From Tulasnella sp. 424 (Eukaryota > Basidiomycota > Agaricomycetes > Cantharellales > Tulasnellaceae), in contig WSUB01000082.1 of the NCBI GenBank assembly GCA_019633425.1, positions 62,001-126,000 on the forward strand: a stretch of 64,000 nucleotides of DNA, in the 5' to 3' direction. The notes under the pieces were generated by a model. That model ran no database searches. It was not told where the DNA came from and saw only the letters and a program-made list of their open reading frames with translations. This document shows positions 15,760-26,883 of the stretch, piece after piece (positions within the stretch are counted from its first letter, which is position 1; each line of letters starts with the position of its first letter). The position numbers and the translations under genes are program-made.

Positions 15760-16100
15760 GCAACAGAAACGTCTCTTGCCGAGAGAAGATACTTGGGTGT
15801 TCCAGGGATTTGTCACACCTTGGCATGATGGGATTAGCGTGACCTCACTCAGGTCCGTGTGCCTGTTCCTGATCCAACATCAAAGGAACCGTTACTCTGG
15901 AACATTTCTCCGCTCTCCTGGATCCATCTCATTTCCGGGGGTTCTCCTGCCCGACGCATCTCCCTCCTTTCAACCCAGTCAATTGCGCAAACACCTGCCA
16001 TGCACACCTGACTGCCGACGGACGCTAGGCAGGCCGGAGGGAAAAAAGGGTGGAAGCAGAGTATAATTCCGGTTTCAAAGAAAAAAACAAATGCACTGGT

Positions 16101-18141
16101 CTAATTTATGAGCTGCACTACCCTTTCAACGAGTCGCTTCATATCATCGCCGCGCAATTTACTGATAGTCAACACTTCCTCATGTGAGACTTCCTCCAAT
16201 TTCACCTCTTCAACGGATTTCCCCGCAATCTGCATCAATAAACTCAGTATCAAGATAGCCCGCAGCACCACTTGTTGCACTCTCTCGCTCACCTCGGCCT
16301 CAACCTCCGCCCGTGCACTCCGATACGTCTCTGGTATGACAACAGGGTTGGTCACCAGCGACAGCACCACAACGTCCATCCCAGCTTGTTTCGCAGCAAC
16401 CACCTCTGGAACCGTGCTCATTCCCACCACGTCCGCTCCAGCTGCCCTAAGGAGACGACCCTCGGCAGGACTCTCGTACGTCGGTCCCGACACCCAAGCG
16501 TACGTCCCTTCTGCTAGGAAATGAGAAGGGAATTGCAGATCGTACGCTGCTTTGAAGACCGCTTTGCGCAGTTCGAATGAATACGCTGACGAGACCGGTA
16601 CGAAGCGAGTATCGAACGGTGGAGCGAGAACTGGTCCGAGCAGAGCGTTAAAGCCCTGTTGTTTCGCATACAATAATTAGTCTCGGGGCGAGGTTAAGGC
16701 GGGCTTGAGAACCTACCGCCAAGTTAGGCAAAGCCAGATGATCATGGATGACCACAACTAGAACCCCCGCCAAGTCACAGTGAAGAGAACAAAAGCGAGG
16801 CAATAAGTCAGGGGATCGTTTGCCAAGCATAGAATCACTGTCACTTACTGGTCCCAACCGGAATCTTGGGGTTCAGCGACCCAGCAGCGTTTGTGACTAT
16901 TATTCCCCATTCAACCCATTGACAGCATCGTCACAGCAACAATACGAGACGATGTGTCCCGGAACGATTAGGTCCGACGTGGCAAGGGCGAACGGGTGGT
17001 TGCCGTTTGATGGCAAGGGATTTGTCAGGCACAGCATTTGGGGGCAAACACGGAGCATGTCGATCAAAGGTTAACATCCCCGTCCGCAAGTGTACAATAC
17101 AAAGGCAGAGAGGAAAAAAGTGAAGATGACGTATGAGCTTGTTGAACCTGCACAGGTACGCAGAGTAAATGATAGGGGGGTACGCACTAATGAGTTTCTG
17201 GACACCTAGTAACTTCATCACCCGAATGGGGAAAACGACGGTGGCAAAAGGGTGCCCCTCGTATGGATGGAACTGCATCCCCGCGTACATTGCCGAGTTT
17301 GAGTTTTTTTTCCGGACATCAGAGTTGCCGGCAGTCCGTCAGTGACTTTCATCCCCGTGCACCGCCGGAGAACCAAAAAACAACTCACCCGCCCAAGCAT
17401 TGCCACCACCGGCACATCTTTCTTTCCTTCCCCACCGGACAGAAATCCAAACGCCAAGGCACTCTTGTGTCCGGGGACTGATGCCGTGGCGCAATAACGA
17501 AACCCGAAATGATTTGCATTTGATCGTCAAAGAAAGGGTGCAGTGAAAAAAAAAGTTACCCGTTCCGGAAGTTATTGAGGGGATCACGGAGGTCCGATCG
17601 GCCGAGTCATTATACCGTCGAACGGGTAATACAGGAAACGAAAATGAAAAAAAGTACGTCAGTTGTGGGATGAAAATAATACCACAACGAGAGGCCGAGA
17701 CAAGAACGGAAATGACATCTGGCGAGAATCCCGCGAGCAGTCTCTGCGGTGTCCAGACCCCCACTCGTCGATCAATCACCCAAAACCGAAGAGACTGCCG
17801 AACCCGCAGCGGTCTCGGCTGGCGACAAGGGGAAAAAGAACGCTGATCATCAAACACACTGTCTTCCCTTCCAAAGGAAGCCGTCGATCAAGCGAGAAAG
17901 GAAAAGATGGGGACTGACCGGTGCTCCTGCCGAACCCTTCGACCTCTTCATACGGCACCAACACCCTATTCTTCAATACATCTCCCAACCCACTCAACCC
18001 ACTCCCACATACAATCCCAACCTTAGGTGCACTCAGTTCAGGTGCAGCGTTTTCGGCTTGCAGTTTGGCTTTGATCCCTTCGATCGCTTTCGCGAACTCG
18101 GCAGGCAATTGTGGCACGGTCTCGGCTTGCAAATCAGGCAT
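16101..18141 (-). CDS. Purine nucleoside phosphorylase
   Basis: Phosphorolysis of inosine and guanosine to base and ribose-1-phosphate in the purine salvage pathway (PNP, NP-I family, trimeric type). Exons on the minus strand: 18141-17919, 17477-17389, 17272-17188, 16896-16849, 16757-16717 and 16655-16101, keeping frame for about 346 aa. Motifs in order: GIVCGSGLSGLGD (phosphate-binding Ser/Gly loop), PGHKSALAFG, FHPYEG, TNAAGSLNPK, IHDHLALPNL, YAWVSGPTYESPAE and VGMSTVPEV. It is longer than the usual 290-320 aa. A 39-42 nt stretch in the last exon with GT and AG ends could be an in-frame intron and would shorten it. The start is the first Met before the conserved N-terminal helix. Confidence 0.93.
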
Positions 18142-18734
18142 GAATGTCTTGTTCTTTTGATGGACGTGTGTTTGAAATTTGGACGGTCGTGTCTGAGAGA
18201 CAAACTGTAGGTAACTGGGCTGTCGGCGGTGGTAGTTAAAGTGTGGCCAAAGTGTCAAGTTGGGAAGCGAGCTACACCTTATCTGAAACGAGAACTCGAA
18301 CACGATAACGTGATTCCATATGGGCTGACCGACGCACGCCGTGCATTGCCCACCCAACCTCATGTATCCGCTTAGAGTATACATAACAACGCCCCATGCA
18401 TACTACACTCTCACGTCTAGAACTGAATGGTACCATCTAATTTCAAAAATCTCCACTCTGTGGCGCTCCCACCCCATTTCACGCGGTTCATGGTTTTTGC
18501 CGAAGCTTGCCGAAAGCCAACGTGCAACACAACACGGACAGACACCCCAAACGCATAACCGGAGACAACACGCGCCTAATAAAGTCCATGGCATTTCGGC
18601 GCCTGACATGTACAATTAGAACAAATCGGCGACAATGGGGGGGATCCAATCCCAGAAAAGCGGTCATCTCGGCACCGGCCGATCCTCGACGGCCACAAAC
18701 GGCATGATCAGGGTCACAACGCTTTTCACCTCCT
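18142..18734. other. Intergenic, PNP promoter side
   Basis: About 590 bp between the PNP start and the end of the LSB6 gene, both on the minus strand. No conserved coding sequence seen. It should contain the PNP promoter and the LSB6 terminator. Confidence 0.4.
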
Positions 18735-21700
18735 TTACCACCCACTAAAGATAGGCCGTGCATCGACAGTCTCCAATCGCTGAATTGTCACGAAGACAAG
18801 AACAAACAAAAAGTCAGCTAGAAGTTCCCATGTCTGACTGGAATCGAGCGGGAGAAGCACACACGCTCAAACTCACCTCGGCCACGACTATTCGAGTCCT
18901 CCTCAGCGGATCCCTCACCGAAGACGACCCTGACGCGATGGACATTCCGTCGAAGCTTCGTTCGGTCGCAGATCGGACTTTTGGCACCGAGTCGCTGTTA
19001 CCGCCGACGTTCTCTGCCCAGCGAATTCGGTCAGGCTGCTGGCTTGTCGCGATACCAGACTCCAGGTCGTCACTCCCAAGCAATTGCTCCAACGTGGGAC
19101 CTCCATTTGTACCCACAACAGACAATGTGGTCACTGTTCGCTTCATCTTTTGTGGGGAGCCAAGGTCGACGGAAAGAACAGGCTTCGGCTTGGCCGCAGC
19201 AACAGCAATGTCACCATCGACATCCGCATCGTCCTTGGCAGAATCTTCCTCTTGGATGATCTCCTCCGCAGCTGGAGCGCGATTGGCTCCATTCGGTGCA
19301 CTGGAACTCTCCCCTACGTCATCCTCCTCAACATCTTCGAAGAGAATGGTCGCGTTGGGTTGTCGGGGTGACACCCCATCGCCGATGACGCGGTTGAGAC
19401 CACTCTCCACAACATCCAGCTTCTCCAGGTGTTCCAAAACGCTGACACCAGTAGCAGCTCCCATCATAGCTCCATGACCGAGGTTTTTGCTGGAAAGGGG
19501 GACAGGCCGCATCGTCGGATCCGCGACCGATGATCGACGCGACCGGTTGGGGAAGGCGAAAGCAGAGAACTCGGTGCTCGCACTGGATTTTCCGGACGCA
19601 GCAGCCCGACTACCAATGCTGTAGCTGCGCGATCGCCTGTTCTGATTGCGCCGCGGTGGAGGAGAATGCGGTTTACGCGGAGGCGAGTTTGGTACGGAGG
19701 CCGCTCCGCTCGGAAGCCCAGATGAGGGAGTTACGGGTGTGCGTGGTAAGGTGGGCTGAGCAGCAATATCGCCAGGTATAGCACCTGGTTTCGTTTGTGC
19801 CGCGGAGACAATGGCGATGATTTCTTCCGGTGTCGCATCGACGGGAACTTCGACCTCCTCATCCCAAACAAGGACCTTGGTCCTTCTCGTCAGCTCAAGT
19901 GGTCCTTCATCCTATGAACCAAAGCGCGTCAGTCTTTGCAAGATGGAGCATTACGAAATTCCGCACCATATGCCTTAGTGACTGCACGATATTCCATCCT
20001 TGCCCCTTCATCACCGCCATCTGCCGCTGGAACATACGTTCATTGAAACCGTCGTCCACCTTGTGCAGCTGCCGCAATTGGAAAGTAGTCTCAGCCCACC
20101 ACTCTGGATCCGATAATAATGGAAGGAAGAGGTCGCGAGTATTTTGACTGAACGGTCTGGGAAAAAAGAAGCTTGAGCCAAGGATCGCCGTCCCTTAAAG
20201 AAATTGGAACTAACCGTCCGATGAGTGAGACAGGCTAGAAAGGATGTAACGTGAGTATCGAGAACCCTCGCGTAGATCCCGAAATTCGACGAACCAAAAA
20301 TAACCAGCCGTATGTAAATTCCCGCCATCCTTTGGGATGTTGATGAGGGAACGATAGACTGTTGTCGATAGCCGCGATATGCATGTGTGGTCGGTCAAGA
20401 TAACAGGGTTCCCCTTCCGGTGCCTTGCCATTAGGGGAAGGCCCACGGGGTGTGGTCATTTGAGGAGGTTGTAGCGACGATGAAGGGGTTGCTGTGGAAG
20501 GATATGGTGTCGGGGTAGGCTGGTTCATGGCTGGATACTGAGGCACAGGGGAGGGGACTGGGGCACGATTGACCACGGAATCGCGCCTTCCTTCACAGAA
20601 TTTGATCATCTGGACGGGAGGGTCATTAGCGATAAACACGAGGTCGGTAATAAATATTGACCGACAAAGTTGTCTAGTCCTCGGTCGGTGTTACCTAGAA
20701 AAAGTCAAGGCCTGAGTGTTTCGTGTATGGGATAGGTGATAAGGACGTACGCATAAGATAATCTAGAGGCCGAAGGGGCTCATTAGCGATAACCGATTGT
20801 CACAAAGTCGGCAGGACTCGTACCTAGAATAATTAACTTTTCGAGCTCCTCCCGGAACTCCTGTTGCATGGCCGGTGTCCAAGCAAAAGATCCATCGGGG
20901 TATTCTGAGCGCTGCTGATGGTCATACATATCGTCATAGTCGTCATCATCGACTTCTTCGCCAATCCGACCGCACATCACTCCCAAGACAGTGGAACATT
21001 TCTTCACAGCGGCCGTGCCTGAACGATGCGGCTTGTCGTCGTATGTGTCTGAAGAAATCACTTGCTCAGTAGCGATACTGATAGCAACGTAGCCAAACAC
21101 CTTACCAGAAATGGCTCGGCCAGGCCAAGGATGATCTCGAAGAAAAGCGGAAGCGTCTGGGCCGGTGTTAGAGTTTGGTGGTGGAACGCCCTCTCCCTCC
21201 ACCTACCTTTGTACCCGTTCATAAAGGTTTGCATGCTTCCAACTTTCTCGGGTAACTGTTTGCCTTTCTTGTAGTTGGCGCGGTCCACCCAACCATACGA
21301 GAAGGCCTGTAGACGGCCCAATCTTGGATTAATCCCGCGGCGTTGTCTTTCGGGCGCCGAAGATTCAACATACAGTGCTCGACAAAGAAACGAGTTGTGT
21401 CCGGGGAACTATATTCAACCCGAGTCGGTCGTCTAGTAGAGAGGCTGCCGCTTCGGAGATGTAACTGTGGGGGGTCGTAGGGTAGGCGGTATCAGGGCGT
21501 CGCCGGACGGCGATGACGCCACGTTACATACCTTAAATTTGGAATGAGACACGCTCTTCCAAACCCGACCCACCAGAAGAAATTGCGGTGTATCCATTTC
21601 GTGGTTTTTGGGTTCAAGTGCCCGTACTAGGAAAGATAGAGCAGAATAGTTAGCCAAGCAGTAGAGGATTATGTTCTTCAGACGGCAGGACCGGGGGCGA

Positions 21701-22429
21701 CGCACTGGCTAACAAGCACGAATAAGTCAGCTAGGTCCCCATCGAGTAGAAAAATATACTCGAACCTCTTCATCCTTCGGTTTAAAGACGCTAGAAATTC
21801 AAGTGAGGATTAGCACGTGGAAGGAGAAAGGCAGAAGCGAGGCGTACCCAACCACCTGTGTCTTCCCATCTTTCTTTGCACGGGCAAAGTAGCTACCCGA
21901 GGACCCCTTGGCAATCATCTTAGGATGGATTCCATCAAGAATGGCAAGTTTCACTGAATTGGCCAGGTTGTCGAAGTCGTGTTGGGATTTCGGTGGCTCG
22001 TCGTCAAGTGTCTTCTTCGCCTGACGTGTACATAAGGGCGTCAGACCAGCCAAGATGGTAAGAGGAACGAGAACTCACAGAAGCCAATGGCAGGCCTTCC
22101 TTAGGTGGTACGCGCTGAAAGACACTGAAGACGATCTCCTTGGGAGACTCGCTTTCCAACGTCTTCTTCTTGCGCCGCACTTTTTGAGTAATTTCTTGCG
22201 TCCAGCGTTTGAATGCGGTATCTAGCGAGCGCAAATCAATCTTTCCGATTGAGCTGCGGCTCGTTGTCCGTTGGTGTCGCGGGCGTGAGGAGCTGGAGGG
22301 AACTGTGGCCGAGCCAGTTGAATATGACCGCATATGATGCGCGGAGGGAGACTCGCCAGCTTCGTCCTCACTGTCCGTTGCTGGGTCATCTTCCTGTTGA
22401 GGGATACGGACATAGCCGTTCTCACCCAT
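18735..22429 (-). CDS. LSB6: Phosphatidylinositol 4-kinase type II
   Basis: Makes phosphatidylinositol 4-phosphate at endosome, Golgi or vacuole membranes. The first exon is 22429-22079; many short exons follow, and some junctions around 21700-21770 remain unclear. Kinase signatures in order: LAILDGIHPKMIAKGSSGSY (glycine-rich loop), VFKPKDEE (catalytic Lys), YGHLNPKTTKWIHRNFFW, FGRACLIPNL, SYISEAAASLLDDRLGLNIV, NTDRGLDNF (catalytic loop) and HIAAIDNSLSFPHQHPKGWR. After the kinase domain there is a long Ser/Pro-rich, probably disordered tail (about 300 aa). A last exon at 18735-18779 encodes a 14-residue end, ARPIFSGW, similar to the aromatic C-terminus of animal type II kinases. It is divergent from PRE9 across about 195 bp. 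Confidence 0.92.
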
Positions 22430-22625
22430 AGTCGTTGTCGTTAGTCGTAAGCTTCAAAGGCGGGGAGATGAACTGTCGTGGTCAGGGGTCAAATGTTAAG
22501 CTGGGGACTCTCAAACATTTGGCGAAATTTGGCTGGTTCGGGCATACGCGTCGCTCATTGCACCAAGACGCGTCCCTCCCCCAGCATCCATCCATTCACG
22601 ACCCAACGAATATTAGTTGCTTACA
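22430..22625. promoter_or_regulatory. Shared divergent promoter region of LSB6 and PRE9
   Basis: Only about 195 bp separate the LSB6 start (minus) and the PRE9 start (plus), so both promoters must lie here. No clear TATA box or proteasome PACE element was identified. Confidence 0.5.
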
Positions 22626-23800
22626 ATGGTATGTAGCAGTCCTACATTGTATTTGCTGGCATGTGCTGATTGACACTCTTGCAGGCTCGAAGATATGACA
22701 GTAAGCGGTTCCAATCTTGACTAGCTCTACCCTGGCTCTGAATTCGCCCTCATCAAGGTAGAACGACCATCTTCTCACCGGAGGGTAAGTCGATAGATCT
22801 AAATCCAGTCATTTGCTTCTCACTCTTTTTGGCTTAGGTCGGCTATACCAAAGTATGTGATGTACTTTACTCACCGGACGCACCCAGGCGCTAACTCTTA
22901 GTCCCAGTCGAATATGCCATGGAAGCGATTTCACACGCAGGAACCGTGCTGGGTGTGCTAGCAAAGGATGGCGTCGTTCTAGCTGCTGAGAAGAAGATCA
23001 CCGGAAAGCTGCTCGACCTCTCGATTGTGAAGGAGGGGGGCTATGGGGGCAGTGGGGAGAAGATCTTCCTCGTCAACAAGTGAGCCGAAGCATTCTCGGT
23101 GCGATAACGCTCTGACGAGATCTCGCCCTGAAGCAACGTTATCTGTGGAGTAGCAGGCATCACCGCTGACGCTAACTCTCTGGTTAATTACGCCCGCTCC
23201 GCTGCTCAACGACATCTTTTTTCGTACAACGAAGACATCCCTGTGGAACAACTGACTCAAATTCTGTGCGATCTCAAGCAAGGATACACTCAATACGGAG
23301 GTAATGTCTGACTCTTCCATTTTAAGAACGCTATGCTCAGCACCTTGGTTTCAGGTCTCCGACCATTTGGTGTATCCCTGCTCTACGCTGGCTATGACCC
23401 ACATTACAACTTCCAACTATATCATTCCGATCCTTCAGGAAACTACAGTGGCTGGAAAGCCACTTGCATCGGCGCCAACAACGGAACGGCACAGAGTCTG
23501 CTGAAGCAGGAGTACAAGGACGAGATCACGGTGGAGGAGGCCACAGCACTGGTAATCAAAGTGATGAGCAAGACGATGGATTCCACTACGCTGGGTAGCG
23601 AAAAATGTACGTGGCGACGAACTGTCTAATATCCCGCCTAAACGTAGTTACTTACCTCTCTATGTACAGTGGAGTTCGCGACCTTGACTCTCGACGCAGC
23701 AACCAAAGCGCCAAAAGCCAAAATCTACCGACCAACGGAAGTGGACGCACTATTGGAAAAGCACGGTATCGCGAAAAAGGATGATGAATCAGACAAGTGA
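22626..23800 (+). CDS. PRE9: 20S proteasome subunit alpha-3 (PSMA4 / PRE9 type)
   Basis: Structural alpha-ring subunit of the 20S proteasome. Eight coding exons: 22626-22628, 22685-22700, 22758-22784, 22838-22852, 22908-23079, 23134-23300, 23355-23606 and 23670-23800. They sum to exactly 261 codons (260 aa), matching the usual length of about 260. The N-terminus [20 protein letters not shown] is the alpha-subunit signature and is built from four tiny exons; the first carries only the ATG. Later motifs include [30 protein letters not shown] and [21 protein letters not shown] Lys/Asp-rich tail ends it. Expected to be constitutive. Confidence 0.96.
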
Positions 23801-23918
23801 TAAATTGTATTTTTTGGAACAATTGGACGTTGTTATTCCTGAGGTCGCCATGCTAGAGTGCAGGTTTTTGGAGACGGCAATTAAGCCGCTGGGCAATTAC
23901 CGATATCAATGCATCTGT

Positions 23919-24730
23919 CTACAGTTGATCATCCAACCACTTCGCCACCGCATTGAAAACGTTCTTCTCGATTAGTTGCGGAACCATCGCCAGATCGACC
24001 AACCCCTCCTTTACGAGTCTATTTCTCTGTTCGTGAAGCTCGATGCGTTCCGGGGTATCTACGACCAGGATTGGGAAGTTGGGTTCGTATGTAAAGTCCT
24101 TCAAGGGCGACGGTAGTAGGTGGAAGGCTTCGTGGGTATCGACAGCTGGCGAGATCATGACAAGCCCAGATGCGTTATTCGACTCAATATATGTCTGAGC
24201 GATCATGCTGCCCCCAGCTCCATGAGAGATGATGCAAGGCTTGAACATCTGACCGGAGAGACGAATCTGACTGGCAAGCTCTGCAGGTGAGCTGTCAGCG
24301 TGCAGATGGAACGTGTCGCAATGGGGCATATACCTTTCGAAAACACATGCAGCAGACTTTCCGAAGTCGCTGGCCTGGGGCTTGGTACTTCCAAGTCCAC
24401 TTCAACTCCTGTGTACCCGTGCTCAGCGAGCATGGCAGCGAGGGAGGTTTGCCTGGTTCAACCGTGACAAAGAATTGAGCCGATTTATCCCGACGACGAC
24501 GGGAAAGATGCTCACCCTGTTACTGAGGCCGGATCCCATGCTTTCGCAGAAGGGAATATGAGAGGTATAACTCTCTGATTGGCCACGCTGGCTGGCGGCT
24601 CTCGGACGACAAATGAGGCGTAAGAGTTGGCCCTTTTGCCGCCGCGAAGGAAGCTGGACCCCGGAGCTAGGGGTGATGATAGTTTTCGTTTAGACAATGA
24701 TGACAGCAGCGAGCGATATGAAGACGCCAT
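23919..24730 (-). CDS. Alpha/beta-hydrolase-fold protein, probably mitochondrial
   Basis: Three exons on the minus strand. The first (24730 to about 24515) encodes an N-terminus rich in Ser, Lys and Arg (MASSYRSLLSSLSKRKLSSP), consistent with mitochondrial import. The next covers AAMLAEHGYTGVEVDLEVP and ends at a donor after LLHVFSKG. The last holds IISHGAGGSMIAQTYIES, then NASGLVMISPAVD and FPILVVDTPERIELHEQR. The fold pattern (strand, nucleophile elbow, 'SGLVMISP' strand) is that of alpha/beta hydrolases. The elbow reads HGAGG rather than GxSxG, so the usual nucleophile serine is not visible and catalysis is doubtful. About 240 aa. It converges with PRE9, with about 120 bp between the stops. 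Confidence 0.72.
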
Positions 24731-25314
24731 GGCGTTTGATCGCAGTCTAACGCTTGGGCCGAAAAGCGGTTGGCGGAAATGCGTTCGATGTCAGATATCA
24801 CGTGCCCCTTCGGAGAGACATGACCGCCAATGCCGTGCACCTCCATCCCCCTTGAACCCAACCCCCGCTGACGAGTTCTAACCTAGCAGCAGAACTAAGG
24901 GGGCGTTTATTGTGCTCGTAAAATCGTTTTGTCACTCTCTGTGATTAGAGATGATGATGCTGCGGAAATATCCCGATTTGGCCGCGTTGATGACTCTAGA
25001 CCTCCTTGCTGATCGGAAAATCCGACTGCGTCGGGGCCTAAAAGTCAGCACCTACACAATGGGCAGTTGGTCCCATGTTGGAGTTTTGGTCATCTCCAGG
25101 CATATGGATTCCGCCTATGCCTAAAAAGTAGTCATGCTGACGAAGTACCGGCGGTAATCAGACAATCGAAGCTGAGATGCGGTATTCCAAAACCGCATGC
25201 CGCTTCCGGCAGTGGCGGCCCTGATGATATAAGAGCGGAAGGTCTGAGGACAATGGATAGCAACAACATCAACCCTTCAGCAGCTCTCATCTAGTATCTA
25301 ACACTTTTCCAAGA
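24731..25314. other. Divergent intergenic region
   Basis: About 580 bp between the starts of the hydrolase (minus) and the dehydrogenase (plus). No conserved coding sequence recognised. It presumably carries both promoters. Confidence 0.4.
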
Positions 25315-26459
25315 ATGCCTTCCTACGTTATCACTGGTGGCCGTGGCATCGCTGTGGGTTTCTCGCCACTGCCCACAAAGACTTCACTGCGCATATTCTA
25401 ACCCTTGTCCTGCCACTTCCACAGTATGAATTCGCCAATCAGCTCACCTCCAAGCCCGAAAATCACGTTTTCTCCGTCGTTCGTAGCCCTGATTCAGTTC
25501 CAGCACTGGGCAAGCTTGCTGCAGAGAGGAAGAACCTTCACGTCCTCAAAGCCGACATCACCGATCTCCCAGCTTTGAAGGTAAACTAGAACCCAACCTC
25601 TCGATGTTCAAAGGAACTGATATGGTATCCTTTTATTCTCAATAGCAAGCAGCGAAGGAGGTGGCCGCAATTACTGGCGGAACTCTCGACGTTCTGCTAA
25701 ACGTTGCGGCTTGGCTCTCCAACGATGTTAATAGCTTCAAGACGTTGTTCGAATTGTGGGTTTCCCTCTCTCCCGCTAACATGGAGAAGCGTGTATCATA
25801 CTCTTTCAACTAACAGTGAGGGAAATGAGGAAGTCCTTGTCAAGGACCTTCATGAAAGCGTAAGCCAGCCATTTCGGCAGCTTTGTCCGCCAGTCACTGC
25901 ATCTAAATTTGCACTCGGTTTAGTTTGAAGTCAACGTAGTTGGAGTCATCTACGTCACAAACTCTTTCCTCCCCCTCCTCCGAGCTGGTCAAACGAAGAA
26001 AGTCATCACCCTATCCACCGGAATGGCTGACCCAGACTTCAACTACCTCGCCAATCAATCTCAAGCCGGGCCTTATACGATCTCAAAGGCAGCAACCAAC
26101 ATGGTCAGCTCCAAATACGCCGCCGAGTTCGCTGGCGAAGGTTTCAAGTTCGTTGCGATCAGCCCAGGCTTGGTCGATACTACCGTACCAGGTAAGGAAG
26201 TTTATCCAGAGATTGCCTATTTTCTGAGATTACAACGCTAACTCGGATGTATGCATGGATAGGAACCACATTCAGCGACGAGCAGATGGCTGGAGTTACG
26301 AAGATGGTCGCTGGCTTCAAGAAGGCTTTCCCTGACTTCACCGGCCAGTACATCAGCCCGACTGAGTCTGTAAACCTGATGCTCAACATCATCGATACGT
26401 TGAAGCCGGAGGAGAACGGGGCTTTCATTTCACACCTCCGTAACAAGAACTGGCTATAG
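25315..26459 (+). CDS. Short-chain dehydrogenase/reductase (SDR)
   Basis: NAD(P)-dependent oxidoreductase of the classical SDR superfamily, substrate unknown. Exon 1 (25315-25353) gives MPSYVITGGRGIA, the start of the Rossmann fold; the loop is shorter than the usual TGxxxGIG. Exon 2 starts at 25425 (YEFANQL). Later exons contain ADITDLPALK, a degenerate LLNVAAW (NNAG position), VNVVGVIYVTNSFLPLLR, KVITLSTGM (catalytic Ser) and GPYTISKAA (Tyr-x-x-x-Lys). FVAISPGLVDTTVP then precedes the last exon, which ends HLRNKNWL. About 250 aa, normal for the family. The sequence resembles fungal SDRs of the C-factor/sniffer type. No clustering with biosynthetic genes is seen. Confidence 0.85.
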
Positions 26460-26883
26460 ACTGGTTCTTGGGAGGAGCTTCAAGTTCAAATGCTGTTTTG
26501 ACGTACAAGTAGCTAACCTGTATCAGGAATAATAGAAATTCAGTTCAGTTGCATCTTCAGTACGTGATGGATGACAAAGCGTTTAAGGGCCTTTAATAGG
26601 CTTGGCGATTTTATTTGTCTGGAAGGTGGCATAGAGCCTTCCGGGGGACTACGCACCCGGCCTCAATCCCATGAAGTGAAAAGAACCCATCGAGTCGAGC
26701 ACGTGTTCTCGCCTGGTATGCGACTTGCGGGATTACAACTCAGCCAGATGGTATAACAGACTTCGAGCGTTACGAGAGTCACAGGTAATCGGAAAAAACA
26801 ACAACAAAAAGTCCCATGTATAACAAAGAGAAAAGAAAAAGAGAAACTTTCGGCCCCTGAGAATGCGTAGTCCGTATTTAAGT
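26460..26883. other. Convergent intergenic region
   Basis: About 420 bp between the 3' ends of the SDR gene and the secreted-protein gene. It holds only terminator and 3' UTR sequence; no coding pattern seen. Confidence 0.4.

Larger units (their letters stand above)
14288..15890. repeat. Tandem unit 4, non-KRS part (contains peptide gene 4)
   Basis: Fourth copy of the spacer. The shared promoter block is present (CCTGATCCAACATCAAAGG at about 15869-15887), but beyond it the sequence is unique and no KRS fragment follows. This end is therefore the likely ancestral right flank of the array. Confidence 0.82.
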
